A stretch of 64,000 nucleotides of DNA from Ulvibacterium marinum (GTDB lineage: Bacteria; Bacteroidota; Bacteroidia; Flavobacteriales; Flavobacteriaceae): assembly GCF_003626755.1 (NCBI RefSeq), contig NZ_RBCJ01000004.1, forward strand, positions 62,001 through 126,000, written 5' to 3'. Shown here piece by piece: positions 43,035-51,355 of the stretch. The notes under the pieces were generated by a model. It did no database searches. It was given only the letters and a program-made list of their open reading frames with translations, and had not been told where the DNA came from. A program made the translations under genes and the position numbers. The number at the start of each line of letters is the position of its first letter. Within the stretch, counting starts at the first letter, position 1.

Positions 43035-43767
43035 CCAAGGACTTACGGAATGTTTGGCTATGGGTTACCAGAAAATCGATCAACTGAAATTCGTTGTCTT
43101 TTCGCAGCAAGGATTGCGCCGGCATCTGGGAATCACAATAAAGCAAGAACGCATCAATCTTATCCTGAGGCAGCTTCAGGTCCAATACAAAAAACTCATC
43201 ATCATAGATCTGTCGTAAGGCTTCGCTAACCTTTAGCCTTGGCCTATCTTCTTCTTCCGCCTTTCCGGACTTCAACAATGCCCTGAAAATATTGGCAATA
43301 TTTAGGCCATCCCGCATTCCTCGATCCGTTTGCGACATAGCTATATTTTCCACCTCCGTGGAACGGTCTATTTCGTATTCAAAGCCTTTGAGTTGCTCGT
43401 TCTTAAGTTCCAAATAACGTTCTTGGTTCTCGGGGGATAGTACTACCTCGTCCAGTTCCGTAACTTTCTCGTTTACCTCTACCACCAAACGGTTGCGACT
43501 AAGTATTTCATCGGTAATCTTTACAATCTGCAATTGATAGTTTACCGCAGTAAACACCAGTTCATCACCTTCTTTGACCCGTATGGCAAACTCGCCATTT
43601 TCATTGGTGATCGTTGCCCGTTCCGATGTAGTATTAATTACATTTTCGTTAACAACACTACTGTTGCGATAGAGCACCTTTCCCCTAAGAATTGTCCGCG
43701 TATCGTCCTGTGCAAATCCAACGTTGACAAAAAAAATGCAAAGGAACAGCGATGCTAGGAGTTTCAT
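43021..43767 (-). CDS. Carboxypeptidase-regulatory-like domain secreted protein (paralogue)
   Basis: The 248-residue protein starting MKLLASLFLC has a signal peptide and the same architecture as its downstream neighbour: GKVLYRNSSVVNENVINT, TNENGEFAIRVKEGDELVFTAV and VTELDEVVLSP. Its helical tail ends FRKSLDEGK. The two share the layout but diverge in sequence, so the duplication is old. A start 15 codons earlier is possible but lacks signal-peptide character. It is transcribed divergently from the large fibre gene at 44038, with the putative regulatory half-site near 43918 between them. Confidence 0.82.
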   Translation of the reverse strand: MKLLASLFLCIFFVNVGFAQDDTRTILRGKVLYRNSSVVNENVINTTSERATITNENGEFAIRVKEGDELVFTAVNYQLQIVKITDEILSRNRLVVEVNEKVTELDEVVLSPENQERYLELKNEQLKGFEYEIDRSTEVENIAMSQTDRGMRDGLNIANIFRALLKSGKAEEEDRPRLKVSEALRQIYDDEFFVLDLKLPQDKIDAFLLYCDSQMPAQSLLRKDNEFQLIDFLVTHSQTFRKSLDEGK

Positions 43768-43994
43768 TATAGTTTTTTTAAGAAAGATAAAGAAAGTATA
43801 ACTTATCCTCATAAAAAAACCGACGTCTCTAAACTTTTGTTAATTTACGGAAAATCGACATTTTTATTAGGAACGATTGCCTTGGTTTTAATGCGTCCAG
43901 GCTAGCTCGGAGCACTTTTCACAACATTGTTTTCACTTCACCCCAATACCTGCGCATTTTAACCGCTAAAGTTAGGTATGTGGGTAGATAATTT

Positions 43995-44002
43995 TATTTT
44001 TG
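43995..44002 (+). promoter_or_regulatory. -7 element for the large fibre gene
   Basis: TATTTTTG matches TAnnTTTG and ends 35 bases before the ATG at 44038. No -33 box at the correct spacing was seen. Confidence 0.4.
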
Positions 44003-44037
44003 TTAGTCCCGCCAATCATGGCGTAAAGTGTCTTCCT

Positions 44038-47000
44038 ATGAAAGCGAACATAGTGCTCCTGTCCATTGGTCTTCTCGTCTGTAGTCTGGCGAACGGTCAG
44101 ATTAAAATTGGGGATAATCCTCAGAACATAGACCCTGCTTCTGTACTGGAATTGGAAAGCGACTCGCGGGTTTTGGTCATTACCCGAATCAATACGCAAC
44201 AAATGGAAAGTATTGTTCCCAATCCGGGGGCTTTGATCTATAATACGGACACCCAATGCATCCATTATTTTGATGGCACGCAATGGGCCAATTTATGCGA
44301 ATCCGCAGACCTTACGTTTACAGCCGACCCTATAGAGAACGCACTCAGCACCATAGTCATAACACGAAATGACGACAATATTAATTTGGAAGTAGCCCCC
44401 AATAGTATCCGTACCGAACAGATCGTAAACGGTGGTGTTAATGGGGTGGATATCCAAGATAATTCCATTGGCCCCAATAAATTGGCGGATGATGCCGTAG
44501 GCAGGGACGAGCTTTCCGAAAATGCCGTAGGTGTGGACGCCCTGGCCGTGGATGAGTTCAGTTTGGGCGATTTTGCCAACACCCCGGGCTTTATTACCGG
44601 TGCCGATATTGTAAGCAATGACCCGGACAATGCCATTACGGATAATGGCGGGGCGTTCTATGATGATAGTGCCTTACAGACAGCGGTGGCGACCAATACA
44701 ACGGCCATTGCCAACGATGGTGATACCAATGCAGCCAATGAAATTCAAAATCTGACCCTGATAGGCGATCAGCTATCAATTTCAGGTAGCAACACAGTAG
44801 ACCTAGGTCCATTTAACAACACGGGAAGTGATGAACAAAATTTGACGGGAGCCTCATTGAATAGTGCCAATATACTTCAGATCGACATTGAAAATGGAAA
44901 TTCTACTACAGTCGATTTATCTCCCTTGGCCGGGACAGGAACAGACAACCAAAACCTAATAGGTGCCTCATTAAATGGTGCCAACATACTGCAAATAGAC
45001 ATTGAAAATGGTAACTCAACAACTGTGGATTTAAGTCCTTTAGCCGGAACCGGAACGGACAGCCAAAATCTAACGGGAGCTTCCCTGAATGGTGCCAATG
45101 TGCTTCAGATCGATATTGAAAATGGAAATTCGACTACCGTGGATCTTAGTCCTTTGGCAGGTGGAGCGGCCGACGGAGTGATTACCAATGTTGTTCTCAA
45201 CACTACCAATTTACAGTTTACAGGTGTCAATGGAGGATTTAATGGTTCTGTGGACTTATCTCCCCTTAGTGGCACCGGGGCCGACGGTGTGGTGACAGGG
45301 GTAGCACTAAACGGGACGGACCTGGAGTTCTCAGGAACTGCACCCGGGTTTATCGGGACTGTGCCCTTAGGGGGTATTGACACTACGCTAGATGAGGCGG
45401 CAGTGGATGCATTTGTCAATAACAATGGATACCTTACTGCAGAGGTTGATGGTAGTATTACGAATGAAATTGAACTACCTCCAGGGGGTAATAATGGTCA
45501 AATTTTATCTACGGATGGGGCGGGCAACTATTCGTGGGCTACCCCTACTGGGGGAGGTATAGATACTAATAATTTTATCACAGGTGGTATTCTTAATGTA
45601 GAGAGCTTGGAACTAACGGGAACTGGTGGTGCAGGCGCAGTTATTGACCTTTCCGCCTTTGCTCTGGATACGGACATTGTGTCCACTACCATTGTCAGTA
45701 CTGACACACCCAATTCCATTACTCCAGGAACAGATGGTGGGGCATTATATGACGATCCAGATGCAGATTCCAGCAATGAGATACAGGCTTTTACCTCAAT
45801 CGATGGTTCCGTTACCATTACGCCCGTAGGAATTAATGACTTCGATTTATCTGTGCCTGCTGGCTCTGACAACCAGAACCTGGGCGCAGCAACGCTCACA
45901 GGGAGCGACCTGACCATAAACATAGAGGACGGGAACCCCACAACGGCCGACCTCTCGGCTCTGGCCACAGACCTCGAACTGGCCGCAGCCATCACCGCAT
46001 CGGAGGGACTCGACAACGACACCGACGACCAGAACGAGATACAGGCCATTACCTCCACCGACAACTCGGTGACCATAACCCAGACAGGGGACGATTTCGA
46101 CCTATCAGTGGCTGGAGGGGGAACGGACAACCAGAACCTGGGCGCAGCAACGCTCACAGGGAGCGACCTGACCATAAACATAGAGGACGGGAACCCCACA
46201 ACGGCCGACCTCTCGGCTCTGGCCACAGACCTCGAACTGGCCGCAGCCATCACCGCATCGGAGGGACTCGACAACGACACCGACGACCAGAACGAGATAC
46301 AGGCCATTACCTCCACCGACAACTCGGTGACCATAACCCAGACAGGGGACGATTTCGACCTATCAGTGGCTGGAGGGGGGACAACGGTATCCGTAAACGC
46401 ACCTTTAACGGGTGATGGTAGTGGGGGCAGTCCTTTGGGAATAGCCAATAATGGAATCACATCAGCCCTGATTGCCGTTGGCGCCATACAGGGAAGTTTT
46501 GGAGGAGGTCCCAGTGTCATTATTGCCAATACTATTGGTCAAGGTGACATAGGAGACAATGCCATTGGACCTGGGGAGATTCAATCAAATGCAGTTTCCT
46601 CTGATGAAATTGATGATGATAGCATTACAAATGCTGACATAAATACTGGTGCAGGAATAGAGGGAACTAAAATCGCCCCAAACTTTGGTAATCAGAATAT
46701 CACAACCAGTGGTAACCTATCAATTACTGGCGCTGGAACGGTTACGGTGCAAGGTAACCTAGAACACCCAGATTACGTTTTTGAAAAATATTTCAGAGGA
46801 TATTCCAACATTTATCCAAATTATGACTTTGAGGATTTATCAACAATTGAACGTTTTGTAAAAAAGAACTTTCATTTACCGGGTCTGCAGTCAGCAAAAG
46901 AAATTAAAAATCAAGGGTTTTGGGATCTTGGAGAAGCATCTCGAATAAACCTGGAAAAAATAGAGGAACTGTTCCTCCATACCATTGCTCAGGAAAAGAA

Positions 47001-47112
47001 GATTGAGAAGCTTCAAAATGAAAAGGACTCGCTGTCCCAAGAAGTCCAGGCGTTACGGAAAGATATCCAACAAATAAAGGCTATGCTCAAAAACAACAAA
47101 AGTAAAAAGTGA
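44038..47112 (+). CDS. Secreted tail-fibre-like repeat protein
   Basis: The 1024-residue protein starting MKANIVLLSI has a signal peptide and an opening domain (KIGDNPQNIDPASVLELES, then GALIYNTDTQCIHYF) shared with the fibre at 48426. Residues 265-378 hold three 38-residue repeats (NQNL-GASLN, LQIDIENGNSTTVDLSPLAG). Residues 611-782 hold two exact 86-residue repeats, encoded by a 258-base unit repeated identically. The last 110 residues (DYVFEKYFRGY, HLPGLQSAKEI, then a coiled coil) look like the S74-type intramolecular chaperone of trimeric fibres. It lacks a T9SS C-terminal domain. Its stop overlaps the GTG start of a T9SS type-B partner. Confidence 0.85.
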   Translation: MKANIVLLSIGLLVCSLANGQIKIGDNPQNIDPASVLELESDSRVLVITRINTQQMESIVPNPGALIYNTDTQCIHYFDGTQWANLCESADLTFTADPIENALSTIVITRNDDNINLEVAPNSIRTEQIVNGGVNGVDIQDNSIGPNKLADDAVGRDELSENAVGVDALAVDEFSLGDFANTPGFITGADIVSNDPDNAITDNGGAFYDDSALQTAVATNTTAIANDGDTNAANEIQNLTLIGDQLSISGSNTVDLGPFNNTGSDEQNLTGASLNSANILQIDIENGNSTTVDLSPLAGTGTDNQNLIGASLNGANILQIDIENGNSTTVDLSPLAGTGTDSQNLTGASLNGANVLQIDIENGNSTTVDLSPLAGGAADGVITNVVLNTTNLQFTGVNGGFNGSVDLSPLSGTGADGVVTGVALNGTDLEFSGTAPGFIGTVPLGGIDTTLDEAAVDAFVNNNGYLTAEVDGSITNEIELPPGGNNGQILSTDGAGNYSWATPTGGGIDTNNFITGGILNVESLELTGTGGAGAVIDLSAFALDTDIVSTTIVSTDTPNSITPGTDGGALYDDPDADSSNEIQAFTSIDGSVTITPVGINDFDLSVPAGSDNQNLGAATLTGSDLTINIEDGNPTTADLSALATDLELAAAITASEGLDNDTDDQNEIQAITSTDNSVTITQTGDDFDLSVAGGGTDNQNLGAATLTGSDLTINIEDGNPTTADLSALATDLELAAAITASEGLDNDTDDQNEIQAITSTDNSVTITQTGDDFDLSVAGGGTTVSVNAPLTGDGSGGSPLGIANNGITSALIAVGAIQGSFGGGPSVIIANTIGQGDIGDNAIGPGEIQSNAVSSDEIDDDSITNADINTGAGIEGTKIAPNFGNQNITTSGNLSITGAGTVTVQGNLEHPDYVFEKYFRGYSNIYPNYDFEDLSTIERFVKKNFHLPGLQSAKEIKNQGFWDLGEASRINLEKIEELFLHTIAQEKKIEKLQNEKDSLSQEVQALRKDIQQIKAMLKNNKSKK
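44830..45171 (+). repeat. Three 114-bp repeats with synonymous drift
   Basis: Units start at 44830, 44944 and 45058 and each encodes 38 residues. The proteins are nearly identical but many third codon positions differ, so these copies are older than the exact repeats further on in the same gene. Confidence 0.85.
45868..46383 (+). repeat. Two exact 258-bp GC-rich tandem repeats
   Basis: Units start at 45868 and 46126 and match base for base over about 250 bases by eye. I count 37 G or C of 60 in 45901-45960, against AT-rich flanks. The short antisense ORFs that run through here are by-products of the codon use. Confidence 0.9.
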
Positions 47113-48257
47113 AAGAGATTCTTTACATACTGGCACTTTTAAGTACCACAGGGTTAGCGGCCCAGACCGCGCTTTATAACAGTGGCAATATCCGTATCCA
47201 TGAGGAAGGGCAACTAGGCTTCCATACGGATCTGATCAATGATTCCACTTTTGACGAAAACTTGGGACTGGCCGGATTTTATGGCGTTGTCCCCCTTACC
47301 GTTTCCGGAGCTTTTATTCCCCTATTTTTTGATGTGGAACTGGCCAATGATAATGGCGTATTGCTCCAAGTGGGACTGGACAATGCCAACAATACCAATT
47401 TTATCTCAGGGGATTTTTTAACCCCTCGCAATCAGAGTGATGTTACTTATAATTTTTTGCCCGATGCCTTTTATGTCGGCGAGGGAAACTTCTCCAAGGT
47501 CAACGGCTATGCTGAGGTCATTAGCCAACAAAACTTTACCTTCCCTATCGGTGATAATCAACAATTACGACCCTTGATCTTAAATTCCGAAGGGGTCAAT
47601 CCCTCTGCGAAATGTGCTTATTTTTTGGAAGACCCCAATAACCCGACCTCCTTTAACGAAGGTTTTGATACGGAAAACAGGCCCAGGGACATGGGTGCCA
47701 TAAGTACAGTGGAGTTTTGGCGCCTAGTGGGCAATGTGTCCTCAACCATTAGTATTAGTTGGAACGAACGAAGTAATATGGGGGCATTGACCGACGATAT
47801 CAGCACAATAATCCCCGTGGGATGGAACAAAAGTACGGGGCGTTGGGAAAGACTTGGGGAAGGTGGCGCTGTCGGAGATCTTGATCAAGGTTTTGTAGTA
47901 TCCGCCCCTTTTATTCCCGATAACTATGAAATCCTCACCTTTGGAGCTTTGGGAGAACCTACGGACATACTCGATTTGGACAACTACCTGATTACACCTA
48001 ATGGCGATGGCCTAAACGATTTTTTGACCATTCCCGAGCTGGACCAATCGCCCAACAATATCCTTCGGATCTATGACCGGAATGGGTTAAAAGTATTCGA
48101 GAAAAGGAACTACGTAAATGAGTTTAACGGATTTTCCAATGTGGATAATATGGTCATTACCCGGGAAAAAGGGCTCCCGATCGGAATCTATTTTTATATT
48201 GTTTCCATGGAAGACTTAAATCTTGATTTTCAAGGGTTTTTGTACCTATCACGATAA
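47109..48257 (+). CDS. T9SS type-B (gliding-motility-associated) sorting-domain protein
   Basis: The 382-residue protein has a GTG start overlapping the stop of the fibre gene, so the two are coupled. A signal peptide (ILALLSTTGLAAQ) is followed by a beta-rich body with GQLGFHTDLIND, and then the C-terminal type-B T9SS domain with YLITPNGDGLNDFLTIPEL and LRIYDRNGLKVFEKRNY. The terminal GIYFYIVSMEDLN is typical. It would be exported through the type IX system and stay on the cell surface. Its paralogue is at 51356. No SprF/PorP-like partner is adjacent. Confidence 0.88.
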   Translation: MKEILYILALLSTTGLAAQTALYNSGNIRIHEEGQLGFHTDLINDSTFDENLGLAGFYGVVPLTVSGAFIPLFFDVELANDNGVLLQVGLDNANNTNFISGDFLTPRNQSDVTYNFLPDAFYVGEGNFSKVNGYAEVISQQNFTFPIGDNQQLRPLILNSEGVNPSAKCAYFLEDPNNPTSFNEGFDTENRPRDMGAISTVEFWRLVGNVSSTISISWNERSNMGALTDDISTIIPVGWNKSTGRWERLGEGGAVGDLDQGFVVSAPFIPDNYEILTFGALGEPTDILDLDNYLITPNGDGLNDFLTIPELDQSPNNILRIYDRNGLKVFEKRNYVNEFNGFSNVDNMVITREKGLPIGIYFYIVSMEDLNLDFQGFLYLSR

Positions 48258-48324
48258 CAAAATCGCATTCCATCACATCGATTAAGTGCCATTTTATCAG
48301 GTAATTTGTCGGTACTACCCCATT

Positions 48325-48357
48325 CACAACATTTTATAGCGACTACACAACATTTTA
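48325..48357 (+). promoter_or_regulatory. Direct repeat with 21-base period upstream of the second fibre gene
   Basis: CACAACATTTTA occurs at 48325-48336 and again at 48346-48357, a 21-base period (two helical turns). A related TTCACAACATT is found once at 43918-43928 upstream of the first fibre gene. It may be a binding site of a paired or LytTR-type regulator, but this is not demonstrated. Confidence 0.4.
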
Positions 48358-48425
48358 CGGACCTCCATCCCTTTGTCCTTTAATTTTACGGGGAATTATA
48401 CCATTTACCCCCAAATTATAGCCAA

Positions 48426-50219
48426 ATGGACTTTAAAAAACTCGGATGGATACTACTATTTATAGGAGTTAATTTCGCAACTGCACAGGTAAAAATAGGA
48501 GAAAACCCAAACACCATCAACGGGGCCTCCATCGTTGAGCTGGAAAGTACGGACAAAGCTTTGGTACTTACCCGGGTCTCCACTTCACAAATGCAAAGTA
48601 TTGTGCCTCTTCATGGAGCCATGGTGTACAATACAGATACCCAATGTATCCATTACTTCAATGGTGCACAATGGAACAATCTTTGCAACGGATCGGGTTC
48701 CACCGGAAACGTTTCATTTATAGATAATGGCAATGGTACTTTTACCTTAAACGATGGCAATGGAGGCACAATTACCTTTAATGGTGCTGCTGAGACCACA
48801 AGTACTTTGGTCGATAATTTTGATGGAACCTATACCTATACCAACGAAACTGGTGGCCAAACCGTAATCTCCTTTACTACAACAGATAGTCAAAATATTA
48901 GTACGGATGGTACGGCAGGAAATATTTCCATTGATAATGGCAATAGTATTACATTGAATGTTGATGATGGGGATGCCGATGACCAGAATGAGATTCAGGA
49001 CTTGCAATTTAATTCGGGAATCATCTCGCTAAGCAATGATCCGGATGCGACGACTATAAATCTTTCAAGTTATGACGATTCCGCAGCGATAGCGGCACTC
49101 CAGGCGGACGTGGACGCCAACGAGACCGACGCCGACAACGCAATAGCACTCAAGGAGGACGCCGCCAACAAGTCTACGGACGTGAACCTGGCGGACGCCA
49201 CCAACACCCTGTTCCCAACGGAGCTCGCAGTGAAGACCTATGTCGACGCACAGGTAGGGGGCATAGCACCCGACGACGATGTCTCAGCGGTTGACTTCGA
49301 CGGGACCAACCTGAGCGTGACCGAGGGAGGCAACACACTATCGGCAGACATTTCGGCACTGGACGATTCCGCAGCGATAGCGGCACTCCAGGCGGACGTG
49401 GACGCCAACGAGACCGACGCCGACAACGCAATAGCACTCAAGGAGGACGCCGCCAACAAGTCTACGGACGTGAACCTGGCGGACGCCACCAACACCCTGT
49501 TCCCAACGGAGCTCGCAGTGAAGACCTATGTCGACGCACAGGTAGGGGGCATAGCACCCGACGACGATGTCTCAGCGGTTGACTTCGACGGGACCAACCT
49601 GAGCGTGACCGAGGGAGGCAACACACTATCGGCAGACATTTCGGCACTGGACGATTCCGCAGCGATAGCGGCACTCCAGGCGGACGTGGACGCCAACGAG
49701 ACCGACGCCGACAACGCAATAGCACTCAAGGAGGACGCCGCCAACAAGTCTACGGACGGAACACTTTCGGGTAATTCGGATGTGGACTTCCCAACCGAAC
49801 AGGCCGTAAAAACTTATGTTGATACAGAGGTGGGAGCCATTAATACCGTAGGAGCTGAAACTAATAATAGCATTTCGGCCGGTGCCAATGGTGGAGCTTT
49901 TTACGAAAGTCCTATTAAAGCATTTGGTAAAATTGGTTCTAACGGAAGCGTTATTAGGGCTACCACAGGTGTAACCTCAACTAGGCTAAGTACCGGTCGT
50001 TATCGTGTCACATTACCTACGGGGGCCGTATCCGATGCGAATTATATCATACAACTGACCCAACCAGGAAGAGGCGGCGCCGGTAATGATGATCCTGGCA
50101 TCTCCTACTCCAATCAAACATCCACCACTTTTGAAGTGATTGTTGGCGATAATGACAATGGCGGAACGGACAGAAGCCGTTTCAATTCGGAATTTATGTT
50201 CACGATACTTGATTTATAA
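48426..50219 (+). CDS. Secreted tail-fibre-like repeat protein
   Basis: The 597-residue protein has a signal peptide and the same opening domain as the 44038 product (VKIGENPNTINGASIVELES). At residues 217-444 lie two full and one partial copy of a 96-residue unit with a phage-fibre-like core (PTELAVKTYVDAQVGGIAP), exact at the DNA level. The C-terminal 110 residues (FGKIGSNGSVIRATTG, STGRYRVTLPTG, VIVGDNDNGG) form a probable beta-jelly-roll tip domain. It has no T9SS domain. It lies in one direction with a smaller fibre protein and a T9SS type-B partner downstream. Confidence 0.85.
   Translation: MDFKKLGWILLFIGVNFATAQVKIGENPNTINGASIVELESTDKALVLTRVSTSQMQSIVPLHGAMVYNTDTQCIHYFNGAQWNNLCNGSGSTGNVSFIDNGNGTFTLNDGNGGTITFNGAAETTSTLVDNFDGTYTYTNETGGQTVISFTTTDSQNISTDGTAGNISIDNGNSITLNVDDGDADDQNEIQDLQFNSGIISLSNDPDATTINLSSYDDSAAIAALQADVDANETDADNAIALKEDAANKSTDVNLADATNTLFPTELAVKTYVDAQVGGIAPDDDVSAVDFDGTNLSVTEGGNTLSADISALDDSAAIAALQADVDANETDADNAIALKEDAANKSTDVNLADATNTLFPTELAVKTYVDAQVGGIAPDDDVSAVDFDGTNLSVTEGGNTLSADISALDDSAAIAALQADVDANETDADNAIALKEDAANKSTDGTLSGNSDVDFPTEQAVKTYVDTEVGAINTVGAETNNSISAGANGGAFYESPIKAFGKIGSNGSVIRATTGVTSTRLSTGRYRVTLPTGAVSDANYIIQLTQPGRGGAGNDDPGISYSNQTSTTFEVIVGDNDNGGTDRSRFNSEFMFTILDL
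49074..49757 (+). repeat. Exact 288-bp GC-rich tandem repeats (2.4 copies)
   Basis: Units begin at 49074, 49362 and 49650; the first two are identical by eye and the third stops after about 108 bases. I count 42 G or C of 60 in 49081-49140, against 24 of 60 in the preceding line. Confidence 0.92.
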
Positions 50220-50226
50220 GGCACCC

Positions 50227-51351
50227 TTGAAGAACTTCTATATCATACCACTACTTTTCTTGTGTTGGCATACATCCCATGCACAAATCGATGGTACCTT
50301 GTTAATGGGTCTTACCAACGCCACGACCAGTGAAATGAATACGGTTTCAAATCCTGTTACCGGCTCATTACTATATAACACAACGGAACAAAATGTGTTC
50401 CAATACAATGGTAGTACTTGGGAAAGTATAAGCAATACTTCGGGTTCCTGGAGTATGAGCGGTAATTCGGGGACATTGGCCACCACTGACTTTATTGGGA
50501 CGACCGATACGCAAGACTTTGTCCTGCGCTCCAACAATGTAGAAAAACTGAGATTGGTTCAAAACAAAGGCCAAGTTTTGGTCAATCAGGCCCCTTCATT
50601 TAATGACCATCCTTTGGTGATACGTGCCAATGGAATCGATGTGCTCGCCTTTCAGGACAATACAGGTACGGCCCAGTGGCATTGGAATCTTTTGGGAAAC
50701 GGATTGAACTTTGTGGAGTCGAACGTTGCGGACTACCGCCTTTTTCTAGAAAACGGAGGCCAAGTGGGAATCAATACCAATACCCCTTCCGAGCAGCTTG
50801 ATGTAAATGGTACTGCGAGAATACGAACCTTGGGAACAGCCACAAATACGGATGATATTTTGGCCGTAAATGCAACAGGGGTTCTACAAAGATCTAAAAT
50901 CAATTTTGGAGGCCGTTGGACCAACTCCAATACAAGTACCAATTTAAATGTAAACAATACAGTAGCTCCCATATTTGGAACACAGGACTATGCCGATGAC
51001 GGGACCAATTTATATCAGGTAAGTGGAAATACGCTTATTGTAAGGGAGTCTGGCAGATATGATATCCGAGCAAACTTGTCCTTGGTCGGCATTAATTCAG
51101 GAAATAATAGACAAAGGACCAACGTAAATGCACGCATTGCCATAAACGGGACCCCGGTGGGGGCCATAGCGGCCTCAGGATATATCCGATGGGCCAGTGG
51201 CCATGACCGTTCCAGTATTCACCTAAACGAAATTTTACAATTGAACGCCGATGATGTGGTCTCCATTATCACATATAGGGAAGCCAATTCAGGTACCGTG
51301 AATTTTAGTGGTACCGACGAATCTAGTTTTATGATCAATAAACTGCGATAA
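50227..51351 (+). CDS. Secreted fibre-like protein with C1q/TNF-like C-terminal domain
   Basis: The 374-residue protein starts at TTG (LKNFYIIPLL), which gives a signal peptide ending near SHAQ and avoids overlapping the previous gene. It carries the fibre-type opening LLYNTTEQNVFQYNG, an internal GGQVGINTNTPSEQLDVNG repeat-type motif, and a C-terminal jelly roll (YDIRANLSLVGINSG, ARIAINGTPVGAI, SSFMINKL) like C1q-type tip domains. A longer in-frame reading overlapping the 48426 gene has no signal peptide. The T9SS type-B partner follows after 4 bases. Confidence 0.75.
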   Translation: MKNFYIIPLLFLCWHTSHAQIDGTLLMGLTNATTSEMNTVSNPVTGSLLYNTTEQNVFQYNGSTWESISNTSGSWSMSGNSGTLATTDFIGTTDTQDFVLRSNNVEKLRLVQNKGQVLVNQAPSFNDHPLVIRANGIDVLAFQDNTGTAQWHWNLLGNGLNFVESNVADYRLFLENGGQVGINTNTPSEQLDVNGTARIRTLGTATNTDDILAVNATGVLQRSKINFGGRWTNSNTSTNLNVNNTVAPIFGTQDYADDGTNLYQVSGNTLIVRESGRYDIRANLSLVGINSGNNRQRTNVNARIAINGTPVGAIAASGYIRWASGHDRSSIHLNEILQLNADDVVSIITYREANSGTVNFSGTDESSFMINKLR

Positions 51352-51355
51352 GATT

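Noticed and set aside
45528-46529. A 333-residue antisense ORF over the first fibre gene
   Set aside because: It mirrors the GC-rich, low-stop codon use of the fibre repeats and repeats with the same 258-base period; no start context or family features.
49174-49725. Two identical 87-residue antisense ORFs over the 288-base repeats
   Set aside because: They are shadows of the exact repeats, with Arg/Pro-rich low-complexity sequence and no other support.
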